DNA from: Hemerocallis citrina
Lineage: Eukaryota; Streptophyta; Magnoliopsida; Asparagales; Asphodelaceae
Reading direction: 5' to 3'
DNA length: 64,000 nt
Assembly: GCA_017893485.1 (NCBI GenBank)
Contig: CM030366.1
Location: forward strand, 53,772,568 to 53,836,567
Part shown: positions 24,305-36,129 of the stretch, piece by piece
How the letters are laid out: every line of letters begins with the position of its first letter
How positions within the stretch are numbered: the stretch's first letter is position 1
Notes under the pieces: generated by a model
The model's input: only the letters and a program-made list of their open reading frames with translations
Databases searched by the model: none
What the model was told of the DNA's origin: nothing
Translations under genes and position numbers: made by a program

Positions 24305-25104
24305 AACAAGAAGAATTTCGTCCTTGAAATTCAACCAGAAGTATATAGGGTAACCCCAAAAGAAAAGAAAAAGAAAATACAATACAATAGCAAAAGCAAA
24401 AGCAAAAAACAGCCAAACAAGAGCTACACAAACAAATGAGAGAACCTCTGCTGGATATCCTCCTCCAGATCCTAAGTCGACTTACCCAGCGAGTGAGGAT
24501 TCCAAGAAACATGAACAAGCTGGATCACTTTGTTCTTCAAAACCTTCTCCCGCCGATCCACAACAGCAATTGGCGAGATTTCACAAGACAAATCTGGCCT
24601 CACAGATAAATCCAAGTAGTCAGTCACGTGGCTCTCATCACGGATATACTTCCTCAGTTGCGAGACATGGAAGACATCGTGAACTCCGGATAAAGTCGGG
24701 GGCAATGCAAGATGATATGCCACCTTGCCTACTCGTTCCACGATGTCAAATGGTCCGATGAACCTGGGGCTCAACTTGCCTCCGCCACCGAAATGAATAA
24801 CACCTCGCCACGACGATACCTTAAGGAATACATGGTCTCCCACCTCAAACTCCAAGGCTCTATGATGAACATCAGCCCATTGCTTTTGTCTGTCTTGCGT
24901 GGCTTGAAGATGCTTCCTGATCGAACTCACCGCATCCACCGTTCTGGTGATCAACTCCGGGCCCAACAATTTTCTCTCGCCAATGTCATCCTAGCACACG
25001 GGTGACCGACACTTACGACCATATAGTGCCTCGAACGGAGCAGCCTTAAGACTAGCTTGAAAGCTGTTATCGTACGAGAACTCAACAAGATGCAAGTGGT
25101 CCTC
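24305..25104 (-). pseudogene. Chromovirus integrase C-terminus and chromodomain-like end
   Basis: On the minus strand, the segment after the integrase core includes a GPY/F-type module (KLSPRFIGPFDIVERVG) and HDVFHVSQLRKY. A chromodomain-like stretch follows (VVDRREKVLKNK...VSWNP), then EEDIQQRF. The module would tether integration to chromatin. Stops at 24991-24993 and 24472-24474 fall where tryptophan is usual. The reading ends with the FQGRNSS tail typical of these elements near 24310. Confidence 0.85.
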
Positions 25105-25854
25105 CTAAGAACCTCCAAACTGCAGCATACAGGACCTCAACATGTCCTCATGAGTCTGGATGGTCCTCTCTGACTGTCCATCTGTCTGAGGGTGAAAAGT
25201 TGTACTGTACTTCAACTTACTCCACATACTACTCTGAAGACTCTCCCAAAATTGCGATCTGAACCTCGTATCCCTCTCAGATACAATACTGACTGGAAAC
25301 CCATTACGTTTGACAATCTCTTGCACGTATTTCTCAGCTAAGCTCTCAGTAGACTGTCCAACTCTGAAGGGAACAAAGTGAGCGCTCTTCGTCGACCTGT
25401 CCACAATCACCCAAATGGCGTTGTAACCCTTAGGACTCCTCAGCAAAGCAGTCATAAAATCCATGGTGATTTGCTCCCACTTCCACTCCGGAATGGGAAG
25501 AGGCTGAAGAAGTCCAGCGGTCCTCTGATGCTCAACCTTTACCTGCTGGCAGATCAAGCACTGCGACAAAAATCTCGCCACGGCCCTCTTCATACCATGC
25601 CACCAAAAATGAAGCTTCAAGTCCCGGTACATCTTCGTACCACCAGGATGAGTAGAGTACGACGATTGGTGAGCTTTCTCAAGCAACTTCTGACGAACCT
25701 CACCCTTCCGAACACACAACCTGGATCCAAAACGAAGAGATCCATCTGAGTGAACAACCATATCAGTCCTCGTACCCGCTTTAACTTCGGCTCGGAACCC
25801 TTGTAATTGCTCATCACCTGCCTGAGCCTCCTTAATCTGCTCAACAAGAGACAA
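25105..25854 (-). pseudogene. Chromovirus integrase (zinc-binding and catalytic core)
   Basis: A 249-residue open stretch. The HHCC zinc-binding domain is visible (HQSSYSTHPGG ... CLICQQVK). The DDE core shows the first Asp in TMDFM and the Glu in HPQTDGQSER. At the second acidic position the usual SDRD reads SERD. The frame ends at a TAG (25105-25107) where GGSW is typical. Integrase would join the cDNA to the chromosome. The host element is inactive. Confidence 0.9.
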
Positions 25855-26279
25855 CTACAATTGAAGCATCATGCAACTCTAAACAGAACCTAGGAAGATC
25901 ACATCCAACTCCAACCTCTGCATCTGCTCAACAAGATCTCTCTGCTGAGTTAGGAACATGGCGGCTGGTCTCCTACTCAAAACATCTGGCACCAAGTTCA
26001 CTCTACCAGGATGGTATTGCAAACTGATGTCAGAGTCAGCCATCAACTCCAACCATCGCCTCTGCCTCATGTTCAGCTCCTTCTTAGTGAACACATACTT
26101 GAGACTTTTGTGGTTAGTAAAGATCTCCACTCGGTCACAAAGCAGATAATGCCTCCACAACTTCAAGGCAAAAATCACGGTAGCAAGCTCCAAATCATGG
26201 GTAAGGTAATTTCTTCTCGTGCGGCCTCAACTATTTTGATGCATAAGCAACAACTCGAACCTTCTGCATAAATACTACA
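25855..26279 (-). pseudogene. Chromovirus RNase H fragment (left of solo LTR)
   Basis: The minus-strand open stretch 25879-26193 contains [14 protein letters not shown] and [10 protein letters not shown], as in gypsy RNase H, and then [15 protein letters not shown]. The N-terminal part lies on the other side of the solo LTR (29631 onwards). It would degrade RNA in the RNA-DNA hybrid. Confidence 0.85.
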
Positions 26280-26284
26280 CGAAG

Positions 26285-29200
26285 TGTAACACCCCGAATT
26301 CCAAATACCACTGAATTCGAGTTCCATAGGATCTTTTCACTTCTCTTCGTACAATTTTACAAGGAAAAAAAATCTTTACTTTACATCAGAGTTACATTAT
26401 GCATCAACAATGGTACAGCAGAAGCAAACTTTTACATCAATGAATGAAATACAACAACAGTTGAATAATCTTTATGCATCAGGTCTTCTTTAGTCTTTTT
26501 CATGTACCTTTTCCCTGCATAGAAACTGTGGGCACGTCAGTTCATTCAACTGACGAAATATTATACACGGCCATTCTCTCTATGTCGAAAACAGTATAAC
26601 GATTCTAAATACTTAACAAACCACAAACTTGTTCACAAACAAAGCTAAAGGGACTATCCTACTGATGTCGTGTTGTGAATGTGCACTTAGTCCTTAATGC
26701 AAATATTTCTATTATATGACACTAATGCGCACTTGTTCAGAGTCTATGTAGCCCATACTACATAGGTCCGAGGGCAAGCCCTTAACCGTTCTTCATCTTG
26801 TAGGGTTCAATCCCTCATCATGACTTAATTTACTACTGTAACTACGGTAAGTATCCTAGATGTTTTATGACCTACGAACTCATGTCTAGGCGCCCTGGAG
26901 GAAATCCCAACGCACCGACACATGACTCATCATGCAGGCATCATGTGGTAATTCAGCTCCTACCATAGACATGACACCACCCGCAGTCACCAAACACCCC
27001 ACGAGCGTCGCCACCAGGACAGTACTCTGGAGTAGTATCCACGTCCTACTCATGACGCATCATGAGACATCCTGTGAATACTCTCACGCTGCCAATCCAA
27101 TGGCCCTCATACTCAATGTTTTTCTTCTTACTTTCGTCACATCTTCACTATGTATCTAATCCTTAGTTTAATTGAATCATGAACAAAACTAATCCCTTAG
27201 GGTTAGCACTCCCACTATACCAGGTCTTATTCATTCATTTCACATGACCTAAATCTTGGTCCTTTCATTCAAAATATCATTTCCACATTTCTTTTATTGC
27301 CGGTATAAGGCTTAGCTACACCCTAGTTCTTAATTTCAACTCATAATTACAACATCGAGCTTTTCATACTCACGAAGTCTTTTTCATGATTAATCACAGT
27401 TTACGTTTCATAATCATAGTATTCATGTATCCATATTCATAATATTCTTCATAACTCAACATGTTGTTTAATTACATTTTCATACACCATTTCATGCATA
27501 AACAATAAAATTTCAACTTGTCATAATAGTTCATTCATTCCACAAATCTCTTATTCTTATTTCAATCCATACTAATTTCACAATTTGTAATTTCAATTAA
27601 TTACACAAATCAAACTTCCAAATTTCTCATTACTAATTCTCATTTTAAAACTCCTTAAAAATAACTCATTTATTTTTTCCTTTATCCCAAAAGACAATTT
27701 AATTAAAAACAAGACCTTTCTTGCAAATAGTCTCAAATTCTCAATTATACTTTACCAAAAGTTATAAAAATTCCCTCATGAAGTCCAATTAATTTCAGTA
27801 ATTAATTTCATATTTTTCTAAATTTTAATTTATTTTTAAAACTCAAAATAATCTCAATTTCCCAAAAAAAAACAACTTTTCAAACTAAAGCCCACAACCG
27901 GATTCGAACCCATAACCAGCGGCCCAAAGGACAGCGCCCAAGACCACTGTGCCAAAGCCACAGAGGCGATATGATATGGGTTATTATCGATGTGAATTGG
28001 CTTTCGGCTCGGAATTTTTAACAAAAAATAAAATAAAAGCTCCTTCTCAGTATCGAACCTAAGACCAGAGACCAAGCCCCCCGCTACTGTAGCGACTGAA
28101 ACCATTCCGACCAAATGGTCTAAGTGGCCATATTGTTTTGAAAAGAATTTGGTTGGATTTGAACTAGTTCTCTGTTCATCTGTACATTTCATAATTTTCA
28201 AAAAAAAACAATTTTGTTTCTTTTTCTTTTCTTTTGAAAGCAAAATTTTCTAGATTATAACATACATAAATTTACAGTAAACCAGTATTTTTATAATGAT
28301 TATTTGCTTTATAAAATATGTATTTTGGTCCTACTTTATATTCTATGTCCATATTTTCAACATTGAGAACAATAACACATTTCTTCATAATTTAGAATTA
28401 GAATTCCACAAACTACTATGTTCTTTTGTTCTTTTTTTCTTATTAACATCCTATTACATTTTTAGAACACAAAAATCTCATCCTTCTACAATAACGAAAT
28501 TCTATTTTAGAATATTAACTACACATGATGCATTTAATCAACTATTTGTAAGCACAAATTTTACCATAGCATTCATGTAGCACAACAATATGGTGATTTC
28601 TAGCACATTAATTCACCATTTATTCATTAGCAATCAATCCATCAAACATTCTCTAAATTACCACTCCACTTTTAATTAAACAAGCATGGTTCCAATTTTC
28701 AACTAATTGATTCATAATAATTTCATTAAATCATCCCTAGCATGGTATCTAGTTCTAGAAGTATGAGAAACACCTACCTCTTTGGAGAAACACAAAATGA
28801 AAAGCTCCTAGAGTCTCTTAGAATGCAAGAAAGTAGCCACCTCCTCCTAGATTGTGTTGCAAAATGCTCCCCTTCTTGTTCCTTGGTGCAACCCGAGCTT
28901 CCCCTAGTACTTGATGATGGGCCAGCCTCCTTTTGGTTGGGACACACACACAAATGCACACTCAATCTTTCACTTCCTAATATATTACTCTCCTATATAG
29001 TTTCTTCCTTTGAATTATTTTTTTATTAGTGTTGTATACATGAAGGTAGGCGGTATTTATACTAGCTTTAGGATAGATTGGAGGGCTAGGATTTCACTAG
29101 ATGGTTGTAGGTGAATGGCTAGGATAAGATGAGAAGTTGTAGCAACCACCCATAAGCAAATAACCACCCATGCATACAAACCCACTCTCCCACTCTTCTC

Positions 29201-29625
29201 TTAGCCATACCCTGGCCTCCTATGGTGTGCAAAGCACACACACGTGCATGCACGTGCCCCTTCTTGTACCCCCCTATTTAAAGTTTGTACAAATTTAATT
29301 AATCAATTGTTCACCAATTGTGTCTACATGACAAGTTGTGACAATTTAAAGGATTAATTAAGTTTGTGGGCCTCAAAATAGTGGGCTTTAGGCTTATGGG
29401 CTAATTAATAAAAATATTTAATTATTAGAGTGGGTTTAAAATAAGAAAACTAGTTTAGGCTTTAAAAAATAGGCTTTTTAGAAAGATAATGGGAAAGAAA
29501 GAAATAATTGTCCATGTTATAAAAGGGAATTTTATAAAAAAATAAATATACATGCGAAATTTTGCACGTGCACAACACGTGAAAAATCAACATTTCTTAT
29601 TAAGATGAAAATTTAGGGCATTACA
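26285..29625 (-). mobile_element. Family-B solo LTR inside the chromovirus pol
   Basis: 3341 bp, starting tgtaacaccccg and ending gggcattaca, with a perfect target duplication cgaag (26280-26284 and 29626-29630). It is homologous to the LTRs at 1931-15401 and 42151-45518, for example the agtctatgtagcccatactacat block near 26740 and the tgcacgtgcacaacacgtg block near 29560. There is no internal domain. It interrupts the RT-RNase H region. Confidence 0.9.
27890..27968 (-). ncRNA. tRNA-like, pol III box A/B sequence in solo LTR (possible SINE head)
   Basis: On the minus strand TGGCACAGTGGTC resembles an internal box A and GGTTCGAATCC at 27900-27910 is a perfect box B, spaced as in tRNA genes. 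The T-arm stem is imperfect and no functional tRNA is claimed. A second, weaker copy-like sequence with GGTTCGATACT lies at 28038-28134. They may be a tRNA-derived SINE head or tRNA relics. Confidence 0.4.
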
Positions 29626-30614
29626 CGAAGGCCCCTGCCAGAAGCGTCACAGTGAACCATAAAACCACCCGTACCATCCGGAATAGTCAACACAGGCGCT
29701 CATGTCAACCGGTTCTTTAACTCAGCAAAAGCTCCACCACAAGCTCCATCCCAAACAAACTTCTGATCTTTCCCAGTTAGCTTAGTCAATGACCCTGCAA
29801 TCTTCGAAAAATTTTGGACGAACTTTCGATAATATCCGGCCAAACCACGAAAACTTCTCACTTCCGAAACTGACTTAGGAACTGGCCAATCCTTGACCGC
29901 AGAAATCTTGGACGGATCAAAAGAAATACCATCGCCTGAAATAATGTGCCCCAAAAAGGTAACTCGATCCAGCCAGAACTCACACTTACTGAGTTTCCTA
30001 TAGAGCTTATTCTTCCTCAAGGTTTATAGAACCAACCTCAAATGATCAGCATGATCCTTCCAATTCCGAGAATACACCAGAATGTCATTTATAAAGACCA
30101 CCACGAATCTGTCCATAAATGGCGAGAAAACCCAATTCATCAGACTCATGAACACTGTTGGCGCATACGTGACTTCGAAAGGCATCATAAGGAACTCATA
30201 GTGCCCATATCGGGTCCTGAACGTAGTCTTCTGAACATCAGCTGCCTTCACCTTCACTTGATGATAACCAAAGCAAAGGTCCAACTTTGAAAAGACAGCA
30301 GCTCCACCCAACTGATCAAACAAATCATCAATCCTGGGTAGCAGATACCGGTTCTTCACTGTAACACTGTTCAGCTTACGGTAATCCACGCACAGACGAC
30401 GACTCCCGTCTTTCTTACTGACAAACAAAACAGGAGCGCCCCACAGGGACACACTGGGCCTGATGAAACCCAAATTCAGCAAACCCTGAACTTGTACCTT
30501 CAGCTCTGCTAGCTCAACAGGTGCCATCCGGTAAGGACTCTTTGATATCGGCGCAGTACCAGGCTGAACATCAATACCGAATTCAACATCCCTATAAGGG
30601 GGTTGCCCAGGCAA
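29626..30614 (-). pseudogene. Chromovirus reverse transcriptase and start of RNase H
   Basis: On the minus strand the RT starts with [15 protein letters not shown] and passes through [19 protein letters not shown] and [12 protein letters not shown]. The catalytic YxDD box reads [10 protein letters not shown], so one active-site Asp is Asn. The second open stretch (29700-30020) continues with [18 protein letters not shown] and [22 protein letters not shown] frame break separates the two at about 30022. It would have copied the RNA into DNA. Confidence 0.9.
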
Positions 30615-31091
30615 CTCCTCAGAAACACATCCAGAAATTCTAGCACAACAAGAGGTGCAGCCTCACAGCCTGAGTGCAACTCCATTTCACAACCAGAATC
30701 AACAACAACTTCCTGACCACGCCCACGGGGAACTCCCCAGCATGGAACTCAAACTCCTCACGGCCTGGCATCCTGAAAACAACCTTCTTCGCTCGACAAT
30801 CGATGACAGCATGGGACTCACCCAGTCAATCCATGCCGAGAATCACATCAAATCCTGAACTGCCGATCACAATCAGATCTACTCTGAAATCAGCACTTCC
30901 AATAACCACGGGACTCTGCTTGCACTCCTAAGAACAAATGACAACACCACCACCTGTAGTAATATGTCAAGCAAATGGCAACTCACTGCACACCAACTGA
31001 TGCTGATCCACGAAGCGGGAGGAGACGACGGAATGGGTTGCCCTGGAATAAAAAAGAACACGAGCAGGAACAGAATGAACAAGAATCACAC
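30615..31091 (-). pseudogene. Chromovirus protease region
   Basis: On the minus strand this follows the putative intron acceptor at 31092. The usual active-site motif DSGATHS reads YSRATHS, so the catalytic Asp is lost. Further on, SSRFVDQHQLVC and DVILGMD match gypsy proteases. A TGA at 30826-30828 stands where GMDW is typical. It would have cut the polyprotein. Confidence 0.8.
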
Positions 31092-31252
31092 CTAAGATAG
31101 AGCCAAAACAAGGAAAAAGATGAACAGATGAAAGGTAAACAAGGAACATGGAAAGGATGTAAGGAAACAACATAAAAGAAAGATGCAAAAGGAAAAATAA
31201 ATGAAACAAGGAACAAATAACAGAACAACAAAAGAAAACACAAAAGAAATAC
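31092..31252 (-). other. Putative 161-nt spliceosomal intron between nucleocapsid and protease
   Basis: On the minus strand a donor GCAG|GTATTT and an acceptor CTATCTTAG|GTGTG enclose a very T-rich 161-nt sequence. Removing it joins the gag and protease frames in phase 1 at the expected protein boundary (VVAG before the protease). Unspliced, the gag frame runs through it and ends at the TAG of the acceptor itself. Introns are known in Ogre-type plant elements. I do not know of one here in Tekay-like elements. Confidence 0.55.
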
Positions 31253-32471
31253 CTGCAACGACTTCCTCCGCGGTCTGAGCTTCCTCCGCGGTCAAGTTGA
31301 AAGCCTGACCTCTCCCTGTACCAGCTATCCTCTGACCGACAACCTGATGCTGAGGGAGAAGTGGCGGTTTAGCCTGACTACGGACTGGCGCAACTGCGGC
31401 CTGGTCGTGCCTCCTCCGAGGACAATCTCGAACCAAGTGGTCGGTAGCACCACAACCGAGACACCTGCTATTGGCCTTCCAGCAATCCTTGCTTAAATGC
31501 CCAGGAGCCTGGCAAAAGTCACAAACAACATCCCTCCGTAGAGGAGCAGGACGGTAGGGAGCTGTCCGAACGGCAAGAATTGGAGTTGGCCTCCTGATCG
31601 GACCTCCAGTAGGCCTGGCAGCAACAGCAGCGGGGTACTGCACAACCCGCTGAGAAGAAGGGGTGTCATGAGCACGAGTCTGCTCTGTCACTCAGGCTGC
31701 CTCCAAAGCATCCGCATAGGTACAGAGATGATGGGCAGCCAAGTGCACCTGAATTCTCTGATTAAGACCCAAAAGGAACCTCCGAGCACGATCATCCTCA
31801 TTCGCCACCAAGGTGGTAGCGAAGCGGCTAAGCCTGGTGAACTCTGCGGCATACTCGTCCATGGATCTAGGGCCCTGTTCTAAGAAATACTTGATGTTAC
31901 AACACTGCATCTACAATATGTAACAAAATCTCAAAACATGGCACTAATAAATCAACCAGACAACCAACCAACCTGCTTCAGGGCAAGAAATTAATGCCCC
32001 ATCTATACCCGGGTGATGAGCGGGAAGAATTTCTCCAGAAAGCTTTAAGCAAAAGTACTCCAAGTAATAGGCCGCTCTAGCCTCTCGGATTCTCCCATCC
32101 ACTAGATGTGGTCCAAATCCACCAAATGGACGCATACCACATCCACACGGTCGACATTGGCGACCCTAGCTACTTGTAGCAGGCTCTCTGTCCGTATCAA
32201 CCACTGTTCAGCCTTAAGTGGCATCTCAGTACCGACAAACTTATCAGGGTGCATCCTCATGAAATCCACAATAGTACCCGGATGAGGGGGCAAAGCTACA
32301 GGGGACAGGCACAATGGTGGTCGGAACAGCATTCCGGTTAGCAGCTTCTAAAGCGGCCTTAACCAGTTCATTGTGCTCCTGCTGCATCTGAGTAATCTAC
32401 TGCATGACCCGAGTTACAATTACCAACTCAGGATGGCCTTCCTGCGAAGACGAACCATTCCCACGAGCCAT
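31253..32471 (-). pseudogene. Chromovirus gag with zinc knuckles
   Basis: It likely starts at ATG 32471 (MARGNGSS). Capsid-type motifs follow in MHPDKFVGTEMPLKAEQWL, YFLEQGPRSMDEYAAEF and DDRARRFLLGL. Two zinc knuckles are visible in 31492-31691 (CDFCQAPGHLSKDC and CLGCGATDHLVRDC). Stops at 32397-32399 and 31692-31694 and frame changes near 32100 and 31920 make it a pseudogene. It would have formed the particle that packages the RNA. Confidence 0.88.
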
Positions 32472-32620
32472 AGTCTGCACAAAACCTAAAACAATTAGCA
32501 TTCGGATCAAGTTGACTAATGATTATTTGTGCAATGCATGGCCTGTCGGAAATCAAGTAAATCCGATTGAGTCAAGCCTCTCTAATGTATTAGTCAAACT
32601 AACACATTAGCCAAACCTGA

Positions 32621-32633
32621 GGCTCTGATACCA
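32621..32633 (-). promoter_or_regulatory. Chromovirus primer-binding site (tRNA-iMet)
   Basis: Minus-strand TGGTATCAGAGCC lies 10 nt inside the 5' LTR boundary at 32644, the same spacing as in the LARD. Confidence 0.9.
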
Positions 32634-32643
32634 CAGAAAACCT

Positions 32644-35600
32644 TGTCACGCTCTGCTTCCTGAAAGAATACAGAATACGATACGTGACTAAGCCTAGCGG
32701 ATAGTTTTCACCACCCATAAGCTGTACAGACCTGCTTGACTCACCATAACAGTAAATATAACAATATACTCCAATCAGGCATGCAAAAACAAGCATAACT
32801 CAATGGTATTTGATGCAATAATAATAAATATCTCAACAAATACAAGATCCTAAATCAAAATAATAATCCTGAGACAAACAGTCCACCCAAATACAAGTCT
32901 CAATACAATCCATGAAATAAATAGTTCATCAAAACAATAAGCAGTAGATTTCCATTAGCGTAGCTCAAAACTTTTGCACACCAACTCCAGGAAGCAAATG
33001 ATCAGCAAAACCTGCTCATATGGTAATTACAAGAGAAAATAGGAAAACAGGAAAACATATTGCCCATTAGATGTAAGTTCCGGGCCGCAAGTAATACAAG
33101 TAGGAAATGAAGGAAAACAAAACTAAACAGGCAATACTAACATGGAGAAGGTAGCAAATATAACAGTCTACAGATGATAGTAATAGTGTAATGATAACAG
33201 TGAGAGTATAATAGTAACAATATGTCAACAGTAATAATGATCAACAGTAACAGTAGCAGTAACAGGATGTGACAGTGTAAACAGTTATTCTTATGTCTAA
33301 TGTTCATTACTAACTAGGTAGCACTTCATGCATCCAGATTTTACCACATGTTTGCTACAACAAACAGTTTTGTTTTAAGATTTTGTAGTGGAACTTCTAT
33401 AGGACAGTATATTCAGACAAATAGTAACAGTAACAGTAACATCAATATCAAACAGTGTCATGGATCATGCCCTCATGCATCCAGAGATAAACAGTAGGTA
33501 CCACAGTAAACAGTGGGGAAAACGAGTTCCCTCCGAATATGCATTTCCATATTGTCCACTACTAGATCTTTTTCCTTAAAAACCCCGGCTTGATTAGTTT
33601 TCATTATTAACAACAAGTATGAACGAATATAAATAGTCTAAGAACATAGCATGAATATGAGATAAGTCTAAGATGAAGTAGTAATCACAACGGTTGATAA
33701 AAACAACTCATAATGGTCAAAACAACAAAACTTCAGTTCTGGACAACAAGACACTACTGTACCAAATATGAGACTTCCGTTGCTACATATGAGACTTCCG
33801 TTGCTACAGAATACCAAATACAGATCCGTCAGAAAATCTAGATACTAGACTCGTTGCCGATTCCATCACATATATATAAGTCACATATCAGCTACAGAAT
33901 CAGGGTTAAAAACATCATTTAATATAGAAATTAGGCTCAGCCAGAAAATGCAAAATCTTGTTTATAAGCATGAAAAGAGTTCAAAATCACCATAATTAAA
34001 TCTGGGAAAAATCTGGAAGATTCCCTAATATATGTAGTTTCAAAATATAAAATTTCATGAATTTATATTACAGATAGTATAGTGATCAAAATTGGGAAAA
34101 CAGAGTCATGCGACAAAAAATCGATTCTGAAAGTTCAGGAACATCAATACCAAAACAGAGATAATTCATAAAATATAATTCAAAATCCAGATCCATCAAA
34201 AGGATGGCAAAATAGACAAATAAGGCTACAGTTCATATTTACAAAGTTTTTATAAAAAACGAATAGAATCAGGTTGAAAACATAGTTCTATACTGAACAT
34301 CATGCAGTTTGGAAAATATAACGATTGTTTCATAAGTGCGAAAAGAGATAAATATCAGTAAATAATTCCACACAAATTAGGGACTGATCCAATCATGTCT
34401 AAACATACTCAACACAATATAGAGTTCAAATTCTACTTTTAATATCAGTTTTAAAATAATATTTCAAACAGAATACTTATAGTTCAGAATCTGGAATATA
34501 CGATATGATTGTAGTAAAATAGCAATAACTCATGCATCAAAAATCAGAATTCAATCGAAATTTCTGAAAACTAGAAAACATAGACTACAAATCTTGTTCA
34601 CAAACTTATTTATTTACTGATGTTAACAGAGTCGAAATTACTGTACAAAAATAGGGCAGCAGCAGACAAAAGTTCTTTTAGGCATTTTATCAAACAAGTT
34701 AACTATAAACGGTCCAATTTAAGATGTCATACAAAGCATGGTATATGTGGGTTTCTCAAATCAGCATGGCATGTGTACAATTAGTTTATAATGAGACAAT
34801 ACATCCAACAAACATCCAAGAAATAATCAACTACAACATACGGTGTGTCACAAACAACATACAATCAAGATGTCCACTAATCTAATTGTTTTCATGCAAT
34901 GGGTGTCAACTAGTGTAACCACTCATGATCAAGAGATAATGTCAACGGTTAAACTAACAAATAGGATTATCATGAGAGCACAATTATTTTCATACTAGGT
35001 TACTTACAGTATTTAACTTGTATGACAAAAAGAACACATACAAGATACTTGCCTGTAATGAAGACCAAGACGAAGAATAGAATAACGGGAATGGTTCCCG
35101 AACAACAAATACAACGAACAAAGAGACGGGAATCGAGAGGCGAGAACTCCTATCGAAACACATGCACAAGAACACACGTGCACTTAATACCAGCATAAAG
35201 AGACGGCAACACACCAATGGCAAGGTCGGCAACAACACCGACGGCCAGAGAAGATGAAGACACTGCCTGGCGATGGCGACGGCGGTGAATGGCATCGGAG
35301 TCATGTCGCGGCGGTGCTCGAGCAAGACGATGGCAGCACAGGCAGGGGGGTTGGCCTGGGTTGCATTGCGACCACATCGAATAGGAGAGGAACGACGGGA
35401 GGGTGTTGCCCGCATCGAAAGTGAAGGACGACGGCAGGAAGGGGGTTAGGGTCGGGAGTCGGGGTAGAGGAGAGAGACGGCTAGAGAGAGAGAGATATGC
35501 ATTAGGGTTTGGTAATTTGGGTTAGTGTTCAATTAGGGTGTATAAATATAGCAAAATGGGTTTAGATGAACTCGGTAGTATCTAATAGGGTGAAAGGGAT

Positions 35601-35818
35601 CTAATAAGAGACAATTAGGCCAAGAATTAGGTTTAAACAATAGACAAGATCAAGAACAAGTTGTAGATCAAATAAATGAGAAAATAAAGGTTGAATCCAA
35701 CAGAACAAATCTAAAAAAAATAACAACAACATGAAATAGACATAACCAAAAATAAAAATAAATTCAGAATTTTATTAAAAATATAATTAAAATACAAAAG
35801 TGAGCAATAGGGGTTACA
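32644..35818 (-). repeat. Chromovirus 5' LTR
   Basis: 3175 bp, homologous to 21182-24290 with many substitutions and small indels. It starts tgtcacgctctgc and ends ggggttaca. Confidence 0.9.
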
Positions 35819-36000
35819 TAAACTTCTCGTTAGGGTTGAAGTCCATGCCGAGCGGTGAGGACTTGAGATTGTAAAAAACCTCTCGTTAGGGTCGAAGTCC
35901 ATGCCGAGCGGCGAAGACTTAGGAGATCGTAAGAAATCTCCCGTTAAGGTCGAAGTCCATGCCCAGCGGTGATGACTTGAGATTGTAAAAAATCTCTCTT
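35819..36000. repeat. 58-bp minisatellite, right array, part 2
   Basis: About three more copies of the unit seen at 20880-21181, continuing it across the inserted chromovirus. Confidence 0.88.
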
Positions 36001-36129
36001 ATACTACAATTGCTTGAGTGTTGGTTGAAATTAGAAGATTTGCTTAGGAAACAAAGTTTTATTGCTGGATTGCCAATGGCTTGTGCTTATTATAATTGCG
36101 GATACATGTATGGGCCACTATGGTCCCTC

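Larger units (their letters stand above)
21182..35818 (-). mobile_element. Tekay/Del-type chromovirus (Ty3/gypsy), degenerate
   Basis: LTRs are 21182-24290 (3') and 32644-35818 (5'). Flanking gaaac (21177-21181) and taaac (35819-35823) are a near-perfect target duplication. Read on the minus strand the order is primer site, gag, nucleocapsid zinc knuckles, protease, RT, RNase H, integrase, then a chromodomain-like end, which places it in the chromovirus branch. A solo LTR (26285-29625) splits pol between RT and RNase H. Several nonsense codons and active-site substitutions make it inactive. The LTRs are visibly diverged (about one base in ten over the first 115 bases), so it is much older than the LARD. 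Confidence 0.92.
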
